Positions 55,833-64,000 of a stretch of DNA of 64,000 bases are shown in pieces. Source of the stretch: Candidatus Thiothrix putei (GTDB lineage: Bacteria > Pseudomonadota > Gammaproteobacteria > Thiotrichales > Thiotrichaceae); the NCBI GenBank assembly GCA_029972225.1, contig CP124756.1, positions 2,710,001 to 2,774,000 on the forward strand. Direction: 5' to 3'. Within the stretch, counting starts at the first letter, position 1. The number at the start of each line of letters is the position of its first letter. The notes beneath the pieces were generated by a model. It saw only the letters and a list, made by a program, of their open reading frames with translations, did not search any database and was not told the DNA's origin. The position numbers and the translations under genes are program-made.

Positions 55833-56609
55833 ATGAACACTGAAACACTTGACGATATGCAATCAGAATTACTTGAAGCACTCAGTAAAGACGAAATGCT
55901 TAACAAAAAAGGTCTATCCGCAATAGCCAAGCTGATTAAAACCGATGATGCGCGGGCGGTAATTCGCCATGCTATCAAGTCCAGCAATAGCGACAAGGCG
56001 CAATACGTTGAAGGGATGAAGCGCATCCTTTGCCAATACAACACAAGCGCGGCTATCTCCATGCGTAGCTTGTGCGACGAAGCCGCTACCAGCGATATGT
56101 CGGGAAAGTCTATTGAGAGAAACATCATCCCGTTATTGATTGAGCTGGGCATCATCATCAGGACTGGTGAACGGTCAAGTTACTGGCAGGCATACGACAA
56201 GATCGGACACAGGCCCGGTTTGCTGGATACGGTGCTATCCAGCTTTGCAGCAACACCCGAAAAGCTGGCAGCAAAAGCGGAATCAGAACGCGCCTACGCT
56301 GAAAAGTGCAAGCTCGATACTGCAAAGAAGGCTGAAGCATTCGCCCAACGTCGCAAGGAATCGTTAATGCGTACCGTAAATGCCACCCAAGAGGCGGAAA
56401 AGCTCACGGCAAGCCTACCGGCGCAACCCGCTACCCTTGGGGATAAGGTCAAAGCAAATCCAGCGGCGGCGCTCTTGGCTGGATTGCTGGCGGTGGGCGT
56501 TATCGCCTCAGTGTTGACCGCAGAACCACAGCCACAACTGAATACCCCGTTGCTTGCCGATGTAAACGGCTCACCCACACTCGACCCGCGCATTCTGGAA
56601 GGAGAATAA
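55833..56609 (+). CDS. Hypothetical membrane-anchored protein (258 aa)
   Basis: I do not recognise this protein. The first 110 residues look like a helical, winged-helix-like module (KNKKGLSAIAKLIKTDDARA is not exact; GLSAIAKLIKTDDARAVIRH is). A charged coil follows (AKAESERAYAEKCKLDTAKK), then a C-terminal membrane helix (AAALLAGLLAVGVIASVL). TAACGGACAG occurs twice just upstream (55785-55820). It precedes the FtsK-like gene by 3 bases. Confidence 0.6.
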   Translation: MNTETLDDMQSELLEALSKDEMLNKKGLSAIAKLIKTDDARAVIRHAIKSSNSDKAQYVEGMKRILCQYNTSAAISMRSLCDEAATSDMSGKSIERNIIPLLIELGIIIRTGERSSYWQAYDKIGHRPGLLDTVLSSFAATPEKLAAKAESERAYAEKCKLDTAKKAEAFAQRRKESLMRTVNATQEAEKLTASLPAQPATLGDKVKANPAAALLAGLLAVGVIASVLTAEPQPQLNTPLLADVNGSPTLDPRILEGE

Positions 56610-56612
56610 GCC

Positions 56613-58165
56613 ATGAGAATCGGAACATTTGACTTAGATCAATTTTACCCTGAAACCAACTTACAGACAGTGACAGCCGCAACCCTGTTGACCGTGCCGA
56701 CATTGGCGACGGGTAGCTTTGTGGCTGGCGTTAGTGCGTTAGGGCTGGCATGGGTAGCACGGCAAGCACTGAGCGCGTGGAAGCGCGATAACTGCTTATT
56801 AGGTAGCGACCTTGATGCAGTGGATACCCACGAAGTGGTAAACAGCGAGATTACCGACACGCTGGCAGATTACGGCTTACCTGATGCGCGGCTGTATCAA
56901 TCCCTGAACGGTCACGTCCTAACCCGGCATCTGGTGCGTATCCCGCGTGGCACGAAGTTGGGGAAATTACCAGAGGATGACATTGCGCGGGATTTGGGCG
57001 TACCGGCTGTGACCATCGGCGCGAATGCAGGGCGTGGGCTTATCTCTGTTGACGTACCGCGTGACGACCGTCAAACCGTAGTGTTCGCTGATTTGCTGCA
57101 ATCACCACAATGGGCGGATCGTACCGGCGCGTTACCCTGCATGACAGGCGTTGATGTTGTTGGTAATCCGGTTATTTTCGACTTGGAGCAAGCACCTCAC
57201 CTTATTGTCGGTGGCACAACCGGACAAGGTAAAAGTGTGTGGATGAATGCCTTGATTCTGAGTCTGATGCAGTCAGGGGCAGACTTTCGCTTAATGATAG
57301 GCGACGGCAAGGGCGAAGATTTAGCGCCTTTCTACGGCAATTCTAAGCACCTGTTAAAGCATACCGAAGTAACCGCGATTGAAACCGAAGTAGAAGGAAT
57401 TGCGCATCAAGTCAAATGGCTTGCTGGCGAAATGGATAGACGTTTTAAAGAATCGGACAAGCCTTATTCCATCGTGCTAGTAATTGATGAATTAGCGGAT
57501 TTGGTTATGCAGGACGATAAAGAGCAAACCATCGTTAAATCACTGGCGCGAATTGCTCAAAAGGGACGTAGCGCGAAAATCCATTTAGGAACTGTCCCGA
57601 AATAACTTCCCGAAATCAGGGGGACTGAGGGGTAGCGGTGTAGTTCCATTTTGGCAGGAAATCATCGAACTGGATGGTCATGTTATCCTTAAACGCTTGG
57701 GTATACTTGCGCCCGGTTTCAAAAACTTTACTGATGATGCGGACAGCGACCTTCAAGCCAGTGGTGGTTTCCGTTTTTGCCATGTAGACAAGCTGGATAC
57801 CGATCACAAGAAAGAACTGACCCAGTTGATGACAACAAATTTTCAAACCTTTAAAAATGTTCAGGTCTTGACGCTGTAAGGTATAGCAGAAAAGAGGGAA
57901 GTTATTTCGGGACAGTTCCTTAGTAATCGGCACTCAATACCCAAGTTCAAACATTCTGCCCGACCTGTTGCGTATGAATATTCCAAGCCGTGCCGGGTTA
58001 ACCGTAGCGAAGGATTATGAATCGAAGGTGGTATTAGGTGAAACCGGCTGTGAAAAATTACTGAGTAAAGGCGATTGCCTGTTAAAGCTGATCGGTACGC
58101 AACCCCAACGGATGCACGGCGCATTGATCGAAGAGGCTGACATTCAGCGGTTAAACGCGAATTAG
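56613..58165 (+). pseudogene. FtsK/TraB-type DNA translocase interrupted by a MITE
   Basis: The N-terminal part has membrane helices (residues 20-50) and then the RecA-like motor: GGTTGQGKSVWMNAL (P-loop, about 205), LMIGDGKGEDLA, VLVIDELADLV (Walker B), LARIAQKGRS. The reading breaks at 57587; it resumes at 57923 as VIGTQYPSSNILPDLLRMNI and ends RLNAN at 58165. Without the MITE it would be about 406 aa. This is the group that moves double-stranded DNA. The C-terminal part of the motor is separated, so it is inactive unless the MITE is removed. Confidence 0.88.
57588..57919. mobile_element. 332-bp MITE-like element, ISAzo13-type ends with an IS630 fragment inside
   Basis: Perfect 23-bp terminal inverted repeats (GGAACTGTCCCGAAATAACT, plus TCC) are at 57588-57610 and 57897-57919. 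A TTA duplication is at 57585-57587 and 57920-57922. The inside encodes, on the minus strand, a C-terminal piece of an ISAzo13-like transposase ending LPKWNYT. Then comes the terminal 100 or so bases of the IS630 element (from about 57782). It cannot transpose by itself. Confidence 0.85.
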
Positions 58166-58184
58166 CAGAAAAACAGCCTCAAAT

Positions 58185-58298
58185 GTGAACCCGATACGAA
58201 ATGAGTGCCTTGATCGAATGGCAGCGGAGGGAATTCTGAAGCCTAACACTGATTATATTGAAGGTAGCACTTACCCACGTTACAAAAGAGCCTATTAA
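58185..58298 (+). CDS. Small hypothetical protein (37 aa)
   Basis: A GTG-started frame reads NPIRNECLDRMAAEGILKPN and TDYIEGSTYPRYKRAY. The composition looks coding. It follows the translocase by 19 bases and might be a winged-helix remnant of that protein's end. Low certainty. Confidence 0.35.
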   Translation: MNPIRNECLDRMAAEGILKPNTDYIEGSTYPRYKRAY

Positions 58299-58364
58299 TT
58301 AACCCAACAGGGCAGGGGATTAATAACCCTCTGCTCACTTTTAACACTCACTGGAATATTTAAC

Positions 58365-58631
58365 ATGCAAAGACCTGCCAACATAATGAACTTTGACTTT
58401 AACCAAATGAAACGCAAGATCAAAGAAAGACTCGCAGCAGCGGAGTTTACAGACAGACTAATAAGCCGTGCCGATCTTTGTAACAAGTTGGGCGTAGACC
58501 GATCAACAACCTACCGGTGGGAGTCAGCTAACTTTTTACCCAAACCAGTATTAAAGCGTGGTAAAACTATTCGCTGGTCAGAAAACGAAATTGATGTATG
58601 GTTAGCAACCACAAAAAAGAATGATTTATGA
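58365..58631 (+). CDS. AlpA-like excisionase/regulator
   Basis: The 88-aa protein has a winged helix-turn-helix of the AlpA/Xis type (LISRADLCNKLGVDRSTTYR, then WESANFLPKPVLKRGKTIRW). The C-terminus has SENEIDVWLA. It likely controls integrase action and excision. It stands just before the primase gene. Confidence 0.82.
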   Translation: MQRPANIMNFDFNQMKRKIKERLAAAEFTDRLISRADLCNKLGVDRSTTYRWESANFLPKPVLKRGKTIRWSENEIDVWLATTKKNDL

Positions 58632-58765
58632 GCATCAAACAAAAAGGGTAATTTATGGAAAGCGCACAAAGAAAAGCCCCTAGCGCTACCAACACTAGAG
58701 GCCATACAAATATCAACGATTCGAGAGCTGATTATAAAACATCAGGCGCAAAACCGCTATTAAGT

Positions 58766-60171
58766 CATCTCCTTATACACAAATCAGTCCATTCCCAACT
58801 CACTAGCCATCTGAATGCCATAAATGCAGTCCAGCACGCGTGAGTAGCCTAACCAGATACTTTTAGCCCCCGGTTCGCCGTCGGATTTTCTGCCCAGAAA
58901 GCCCCCCAGTTCTGCGAGATTGCGGATCACTTGATTGAGGGTAGGTATGCCATCGGGTAGTGCTTTTTTGCCGAGTCGGAAGGAGACTTTCCATTCCAAG
59001 GGGTCAAACACCAGATCAGCAGGAAGTTCTGGACAGGTACGCCCCAACCGCATCAGAAACATAATCCGCCAGGCCACCATGATGTAGAGCGCGAGGGCTT
59101 TTTCGATGCGCTCTTTGGTGTCCAGTTGCAGTTTTTCGACGCGACAACCGACTTTCAGAACATCAAAAAACATCTCGATTTCCCAACGCGCCCGATACCA
59201 GTCGATGAGTTCACAGGCGGCATCGGCGGTCTCTACACAACGGTTGGTGACTAAACGCCAAATGAGGGGCGATTTTCCGGCGGGTGGGTTGATTTCTTTG
59301 GCTTGCACCAAGGTCAATAGCATCGGATGCTTACTCTTGGGACGCAAGGTATAACGTAACACCTTGATTTCTTGTACCACTTTACGGGGCTTTTCACCCT
59401 GCTTGCGCGGTTTGGTAAAAGTGATACGAGTCAACGCTTTTTGTTGATCAATGGCATCCCACAGTTTGAGGTCATCCCCCAAAGCCCGGTTATGTTGCGC
59501 CCGTATCAGCAGGTCAGCCGGGTAATCCAAGGCTTGCGCCCGTTTGAGTAAGTCATAAAAGTCGCTTTCACGGTCGCCAGTATAGATGAGGCGGTGTTCA
59601 GGGCAGCGTGCCGCCAGTTCAGCTACCCGTTCATACCCTTCAATCCAGCGGCGGCTTTCTTTGATGCTGGGGTTGGCTTGGTCGGCAGCTTTGCTCAATC
59701 CCCGTGACCACATCCACGTATCGGTGATGCCCAACGGCAAACGTTCTGGGGTAATACACAAGGTCGGATGCAGGTACATCCCGCGTTGCTTGTCGTAGGA
59801 TAACCGCCCTAAACCCTCGGTTTCTTGTCCATTGAAGTCCAGTTCGGTCGTATCTTGAATACACAGGATAATCCGCGAATCTTGTTGACGAATTCGGCAC
59901 TCTGTCGCTTCAAAGTGGGATGCCATCAAAGCATCATGGCTCACCGCTTCATTCCAGAAGAAACGGTACGTCGCCAAGGTGCTTGACCAACTTTGGCAAG
60001 CCTTAGGGATGCTGGACTGGGGGGCTTTCAGCATGGCTTTGAGGATATGGGCGGCTCGTGTTTCGAGACGCTTGTCTCCCAAATCAAGATCGGTGAGTTC
60101 GGTAGATGACCAGTTCATGAGTGAAAATTGCTTATCTTACATCAGCTTGGGAACTTGTCTATAAGGAGATG
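58766..60171 (-). mobile_element. IS4 family (IS50-like) insertion sequence
   Basis: Ends CATCTCCTTATACACAA (left) and, reversed, CATCTCCTTATAGACAA (right), 16 of 17 alike and similar to Tn5 ends. A 9-bp target duplication CTATTAAGT is at 58757-58765 and 60172-60180. Length 1406 bp. Confidence 0.95.
58784..60118 (-). CDS. IS4 family transposase (IS50/Tn5-like)
   Basis: The 444-aa transposase starts MNWSSTELTDLDLGDKRLET. It has the N-terminal KACQSWSSTLATYRFFWNEA, the DDE residues in IQDTTELDF, YTGDRESDFYDL, and YRARWEIEMFFDVLK (the Y-x2-R-x3-E-x6-K signature). It is whole. Confidence 0.97.
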   Translation of the reverse strand: MNWSSTELTDLDLGDKRLETRAAHILKAMLKAPQSSIPKACQSWSSTLATYRFFWNEAVSHDALMASHFEATECRIRQQDSRIILCIQDTTELDFNGQETEGLGRLSYDKQRGMYLHPTLCITPERLPLGITDTWMWSRGLSKAADQANPSIKESRRWIEGYERVAELAARCPEHRLIYTGDRESDFYDLLKRAQALDYPADLLIRAQHNRALGDDLKLWDAIDQQKALTRITFTKPRKQGEKPRKVVQEIKVLRYTLRPKSKHPMLLTLVQAKEINPPAGKSPLIWRLVTNRCVETADAACELIDWYRARWEIEMFFDVLKVGCRVEKLQLDTKERIEKALALYIMVAWRIMFLMRLGRTCPELPADLVFDPLEWKVSFRLGKKALPDGIPTLNQVIRNLAELGGFLGRKSDGEPGAKSIWLGYSRVLDCIYGIQMASELGMD

Positions 60172-61112
60172 CTATTAAGTACCGCTGATATTCTTGATAA
60201 TTTCAGGCAAGCGCTAATAGAGAATATTGGTCATGCCCCTAATACGATTGAATGCAGCGGCAAATTAGAACGCTTTTCTAGCAATGGCAAAAGTGACGAT
60301 AAAGCGGGCTGGTATGTGTGTCATGAACACACCCTGATGATTGATCAAGCCTATCAGTGGGGCATTGTTTGCATTTTCGGCAACTGGCGTGAAGGTTCTA
60401 CCCACACGTGGAACAGCTTTAGCACGTTTTTTCGGTTGAGCCGTGAAGCCAAGCAACAACTTGAACGCAAACAACAAGAGCAAGTCGCCCAACAACAAGC
60501 GGAACGTGCCGCCAAAGCGGAACAAGCCCGCCGTCAAGGCGTAGCAATGTGGGAATCTGCCCAACCTGCCAACCCCTCACACCCTTACCTGATGCGCAAG
60601 CGGGTAGGGACATACAACATCCGGCAAGCGGGCAACCTGTTGCTGATTCCCCTCTGTGACCTTGACGGCACGTTACACGGCTTGCAAACCATTGCCCCCA
60701 CAGGTGAGAAACGCTTTTTGACCGGTACACCCAAGCGCGGCAAGTTCCACCTCATAGGCGACAATCTCACGCACTCCCAAGGTGTGTACGTCTGCGAAGG
60801 CTACGCGACCGGCGCAAGCCTGTATGAAACCTATGGCTTACCGGTACTGGTAGCCTTTGACGCGGGCAACCTGCTACCTGTTACCCAAAACTACCACAAC
60901 CGCTTTCCGCACATTCCCCTGACTGTATGCGCGGATAACGACCGCAAAACCCCCGACAACCCCGGCTTAAGCAAAGCGCGTGCCGTGGTTGCCTGCTTAC
61001 CCAAGGTCGGTTTGATCGTGCCGGAATTCCCCGACACTACCCCCTTGCACCTTTCCGATTTCAACGATTTAACGGCATTGCTGAGAAGCAACGCCCACAA
61101 GGACACTACCCC

Positions 61113-62576
61113 ATGACTAACACGACACCCCACAACGCTACCAGCGGCAAACCTAACCTGTCAGTAGTGACTAATTTTGTACGCACGGAAAAGCCCACCC
61201 ACAAACCAACCGAACCGGAACAGGCGAAACCGCACACGCTTGACCTGTTGAAGCACCTCCCTGACGGTGATTTTAAGCGGTACGTGGGCGACGTAGCGCG
61301 GATGTGCAACATCTATCCGTCAACTAGCTTACTGGTAGCGCTAGGCATTGTTTCATCTGTAGCGTGTCGTTCTGTTGCGGTCGCTTATCAGGATGGAAGT
61401 TTGTTACCCGTTGGGGAATACATCATCTGTGGCGGTATTCCGGGTGATGCGAAAAGCCGAATGCTAAAAGCCTTCCAGCGCCCAATATTTGAGGCACAAA
61501 AGGAAGCTGATAAAGCGTGGAAGCAACGTAAAGAAGCACACGAAGATTCGGGAACCGAAGGCAAATTTGATGAACCCAGACCGCCCCGTATTTTTATTAC
61601 TGACTCAACAGTAGAGGCACTTGAATCAGTATTGGCAGAATCAGGTGGTTATTTTGCCCTTGCAAGCGCGGAACAAGCCGTGGTGAACACCTTAACCGGC
61701 GCAGCCTACGGCGGCAAAGACAAAAAGAACAATGGAGACTTACCCCTAAAGGGCTTTAACGCTGAATATCATGCAGGTGCGCGGGCGGCAAAAGAACGAA
61801 CCACTTACACCGGAATTGTAGTAGGGGCTATTACTTGCTTTGCGCAACCAGCAGCGATTGAAACCATATTGGCAAAATCTGAAGGTTCTGGGATGGCGGA
61901 ACGCTTCATGCTGGCACGAGAGCCTACACAACAAGGCACACGCGACCACACGCGCCAATATTACCCGCACGAGTATAGCCAGAATGTTTACAACCGCATT
62001 GTGAAAGATATAGCGGCGCAAGCGCTAACACTGGCGCAGGATTTTGACGACTTGCCAGCGTACCGAATCAACAAGGAAGACTGGTATAAAATCCAACTGT
62101 TTAGAAATGAGATGGAGCCACATCTAATAGAGGGCGGGAAGTACAGCACCGCTACCATGTGCGGCATTGTCTCAAAAGTAGACATGCACATCATGAAAAT
62201 TGCCACTCTATTAGCAATCTTGGATGAAAAGCCAGTGGGTGAAGTAGGGCGGGAATACGTGGAAGCAAGCATAAACATCATGCGCGATATGCTGGAATAC
62301 ATACTAAGCCTGTTGATCGACTTAGAGGTTATCGGCTTCAACGCTTTTGAAAATTCGATCATTGCCTACCTTGGCAAACAGCAGAACGCCACCCGCAAGC
62401 TGATACGCACCAACAAATGCGAAGGCAAACCATGGTCGGAAATCCCGCGTAGCAGCCTAACCAACAAGATCAACGAAACCGTTGACGAACTTATCAGAAA
62501 GGGCGTGGTTGTGGAGGAGGAAACCTTCTACCCCAACGGCTGGAGCCAAGGCAAATACCTAAGACTGATTGCTTGA
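61113..62576 (+). CDS. DUF3987 family replication-associated protein
   Basis: The 487-aa protein has LDLLKHLPDGDFKRYVGDVA, a P-loop-like GGIPGDAKSRMLKAF, FITDSTVEALESVLAE, and the C-terminal wHTH region (IIAYLGKQQNATRKLI). DUF3987 (YfjI-type) proteins accompany primases on mobile elements and are thought to be helicase-like. It overlaps the primase gene by 4 bases. It appears intact. Confidence 0.85.
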   Translation: MTNTTPHNATSGKPNLSVVTNFVRTEKPTHKPTEPEQAKPHTLDLLKHLPDGDFKRYVGDVARMCNIYPSTSLLVALGIVSSVACRSVAVAYQDGSLLPVGEYIICGGIPGDAKSRMLKAFQRPIFEAQKEADKAWKQRKEAHEDSGTEGKFDEPRPPRIFITDSTVEALESVLAESGGYFALASAEQAVVNTLTGAAYGGKDKKNNGDLPLKGFNAEYHAGARAAKERTTYTGIVVGAITCFAQPAAIETILAKSEGSGMAERFMLAREPTQQGTRDHTRQYYPHEYSQNVYNRIVKDIAAQALTLAQDFDDLPAYRINKEDWYKIQLFRNEMEPHLIEGGKYSTATMCGIVSKVDMHIMKIATLLAILDEKPVGEVGREYVEASINIMRDMLEYILSLLIDLEVIGFNAFENSIIAYLGKQQNATRKLIRTNKCEGKPWSEIPRSSLTNKINETVDELIRKGVVVEEETFYPNGWSQGKYLRLIA

Positions 62577-62602
62577 TTATCTTGTAAATTTGCCACCATC
62601 AA

Positions 62603-62624
62603 GCCGCGTCTATCGCGGCTTTTT
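62603..62624 (+). terminator. Terminator of the primase-DUF3987 operon
   Basis: GCCGCG/CGCGGC stem with a 5-base loop, then TTTTT, 27 bases past the stop. Confidence 0.85.
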
Positions 62625-62739
62625 ATTGTAAAAAATAAATATAAATCTAAAAACAGCAATAAATATTTCATCGGCACTTGTGATTAATTTTTAATCAAAC
62701 CTCAAATTTACCCAAAAAACTCCAACTTTACCCCCAAAA

Positions 62740-62888
62740 AGTTGGGATAAGTTGGGAAAAGTTGGGATTTTTCCCAATCTCACAAACCTTTTATATACAA
62801 TAACTTATAGGCTTTTTAAAAAAGCCATCCCAACTGACTTTTTCGTTTAAATACAATAACTTACGTGAAAAGTTGGGAAAAGTTGGGA
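62740..62888. repeat. Right cluster of AGTTGGGA iterons
   Basis: AGTTGGGA at 62740, 62750, 62760, 62871 and 62881, plus an inverted copy at 62828. The runs have exact 10-bp spacing. The motif equals the left cluster at 41290-41391. Poly-T and AT-rich DNA lies between them. The 62577-63042 gap has no gene. Confidence 0.8.
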
Positions 62889-63042
62889 TTTTTGGGAAAA
62901 CCCACCCCCACACCCCACCCATACCGCCCCAAAACCCACCAAGATGAAAAACCAATATTATTCATTTTATTATTCATAATTTATTCTTTATGCTATTTAT
63001 TATTTACGTGCTTACCACGCAACAACCACACAAGGAAAAACC

Positions 63043-63285
63043 ATGTTTAATGATGACTTCATTACCGTTAACGGCCTGTATGCATGGGCGCGTTTCATGC
63101 TGGCTTGTATCAGCCTGTTCTACATGCTGGAACACGCGATCAGGGGGGAATGGTTCCCGGCGGGTTTGCTACTAGTAGCGGCGGGCTTGTTCATCCAATG
63201 GCACGGGCTAGGCAAACCACAACCACGGAAAGGGCAGGTAATCGCGGGCGGGCTGGTGTTGTTGGTGGTGGGTGTTTTTGCTTAA
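63043..63285 (+). CDS. Hypothetical membrane protein (80 aa)
   Basis: The protein has three membrane helices (FMLACISLFYMLEHAI; GLLLVAAGLFIQWHGL; AGGLVLLVVGVFA). CAAGGAAAAA precedes the ATG. No family recognised. It is the last gene of the element before attR. Confidence 0.6.
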   Translation: MFNDDFITVNGLYAWARFMLACISLFYMLEHAIRGEWFPAGLLLVAAGLFIQWHGLGKPQPRKGQVIAGGLVLLVVGVFA

Positions 63286-63380
63286 GTAAAGATGGTTGGC
63301 TGCATATTTGGCTGTATAGCCAGCAAAGTAATTTCGGGAAATTGTTCTATATTAACGGCTTGCAGATGTTTTGCAGTTGT

Positions 63381-63394
63381 TGTTGGGGCCGCCA
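63381..63394 (+). other. attR core repeat of the integrative element
   Basis: TGTTGGGGCCGCCA matches attL exactly; neighbouring bases differ on both sides. It is a 14-bp tRNA 3' remnant with no intact tRNA beside it. The element between the repeats is about 23.6 kb. Confidence 0.8.
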
Positions 63395-63442
63395 TTAACG
63401 GCAGTCTACCGTAGGGTAAACCACCGTTAAACTCGGAGTGGC

Positions 63443-63892
63443 TTATTTCTTCTCAGCCACAGGTGCTGCGGCTTCCCCAATAGCTGGGGTTGCTTCGATT
63501 TTCACTTTCTCAGCAGCACCGTCACAATAGCTCCACGTCGCTTCCCAGCGTGAAGGGAAACTCTTGTCGATAAATTTGATCTGGTAACGCCCCCAATAAC
63601 GGGTCATTTCACCAAAAATACCGGGGCGTTCGGTAGTGCATTCCACCTTAGCTTTCTTTTTTGCCCAATAACCATCATACGTCCCACGGTTTTGGTAAAC
63701 CTTTGCTAAGCCCAAAATGTATACCACACCCGGATCTTCCGCAGGCCCATAAGCAAATACGGCGGTCGGCCCGATTTCATCAGCGTACACAATACGCCCG
63801 ACGTTGCTGTTCCACACTTCATCTGCCAGCGCATTGCTGCCCGTGGTAATCAGTGCAGCTAACCCTAGTGCTTTCAATACCTTCAATTTCAT
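63443..63892 (-). CDS. Hypothetical secreted protein (149 aa)
   Basis: The protein has a signal peptide (KALGLAALITTGSNALA) and a small domain with GRIVYADEIGPTAVFAYG and VYQNRGTYDGYWA, then CTTERPGIFGEMTRYWG. Two Cys residues may form a disulfide. An Ala/Glu/Lys-rich tail ends the chain. I do not recognise the family. Confidence 0.7.
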   Translation of the reverse strand: MKLKVLKALGLAALITTGSNALADEVWNSNVGRIVYADEIGPTAVFAYGPAEDPGVVYILGLAKVYQNRGTYDGYWAKKKAKVECTTERPGIFGEMTRYWGRYQIKFIDKSFPSRWEATWSYCDGAAEKVKIEATPAIGEAAAPVAEKK

Positions 63893-63929
63893 TCCATGCC
63901 CTCTCTATCATTGATGAATGGTCGCCACA

Positions 63930-64000
63930 TCATACCAGACTCTTGCTTACGATTTCATACACATCCCCCGACAAACCCGCATGTGCCTGAATACGCTCTA
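63930..64000 (-). CDS. C-terminal fragment of an unidentified protein
   Basis: The last 23 codons of a minus-strand gene read ERIQAHAGLSGDVYEIVSKS then LV before TGA at 63930. The gene begins beyond the right edge. Coding composition is good, but I cannot name the protein. Confidence 0.55.
   Translation of the reverse strand, partial: ERIQAHAGLSGDVYEIVSKSLV

Larger units (their letters stand above)
58655..61116 (+). pseudogene. TOPRIM primase interrupted by an IS4 element
   Basis: The first 37 codons (MESAQRKAPSATNTRGHTNI to PLL) run into the IS at 58766. The frame resumes at 60172 and continues TADILDNFRQALIENIGHAP. The later part has ANPSHPYLMRKRVGTY, LLIPLCDLDGTLHGLQTIAP, and TOPRIM motifs EGYATGASLYE and CADNDRKTPD, as in phage and plasmid primases. 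An ATG at 60169, formed across the IS junction (AGGAG just before it), could still start a protein lacking only the N-terminus. Confidence 0.85.

Overview
The window looks like a chromosomal segment of a gammaproteobacterium, most likely in the Thiotrichales (Thiothrix-like). The support is Hda, RluA, a PA3496-type small protein, an H-NS-type protein, a DsbD with a type I-E CRISPR-Cas locus nearby, and mixed insertion sequences at moderate GC. The genus is inferred from gene content, not proven.

Layout. (1) 1-15.7 kb is mostly core: an edge-truncated RpfE-like gene, a 2OG-Fe(II) oxygenase, a VapBC pair, groES-groEL under a perfect CIRCE operator, fxsA, a GGDEF-EAL protein, an H-NS-like protein, a dsbD with a duplicated N-terminal domain, a PA3496-family gene split at an A7 slippery run, a DUF533 gene, the pgsA-type/AI-2E/hda operon, an OmpA lipoprotein and an RluA pseudouridine synthase. 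(2) 15.8-33 kb is a CRISPR region. It holds a TnpB remnant, a two-repeat mini-array, about 560 bp of phage-tail-like DNA (itself carrying an ISBst12-type IS66 element) sitting where a spacer should be, then a 70-repeat array with large tandem spacer-block duplications, its leader, and a minus-strand type I-E operon cas3-[ATPase-TOPRIM]-cse1-cse2-cas7-cas5-cas6-cas1-cas2. The AAA ATPase and DUF4276/TOPRIM-like genes lodged between cas3 and cse1 are the best candidate for an uncharacterised system here. (3) 33.1-39.7 kb is core again: signal peptidase I, a Met-patterned membrane protein, DUF1015, a PL14-like secreted protein, a large MscK-type channel and tRNA-Arg(CCT).

(4) 39.8-63.4 kb is an integrative element of about 23.6 kb inserted in the 3' end of tRNA-Arg and bounded by 14-bp att repeats. 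It carries a P4-type integrase, an AlpA-like regulator, a primase, a DUF3987 protein, an FtsK-type translocase, an M23 peptidase, lysozyme-like proteins and several small membrane proteins. TTGGGA iteron clusters lie near both ends. An internal 4.7-kb segment is flanked by 246-bp inverted repeats and has its own recombinase, a MazEF-like pair and a highly structured non-coding tract. Four different transposable elements (IS630, IS66, an ISAzo13-like MITE, IS4) each interrupt one key gene: the second integrase, the lysozyme-like gene, the translocase and the primase. The element is therefore probably decaying. (5) 63.4-64 kb returns to the chromosome.

How the parts work together. The cas operon and array read in the same minus direction, from the cas3 upstream region through cas2 into the leader and array, so Cas1-Cas2 and Cascade are encoded next to the newest spacers. 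On the element, integrase, AlpA, primase, DUF3987 and iterons would serve excision and replication, while the translocase, wall hydrolases and membrane proteins would serve transfer or particle formation.
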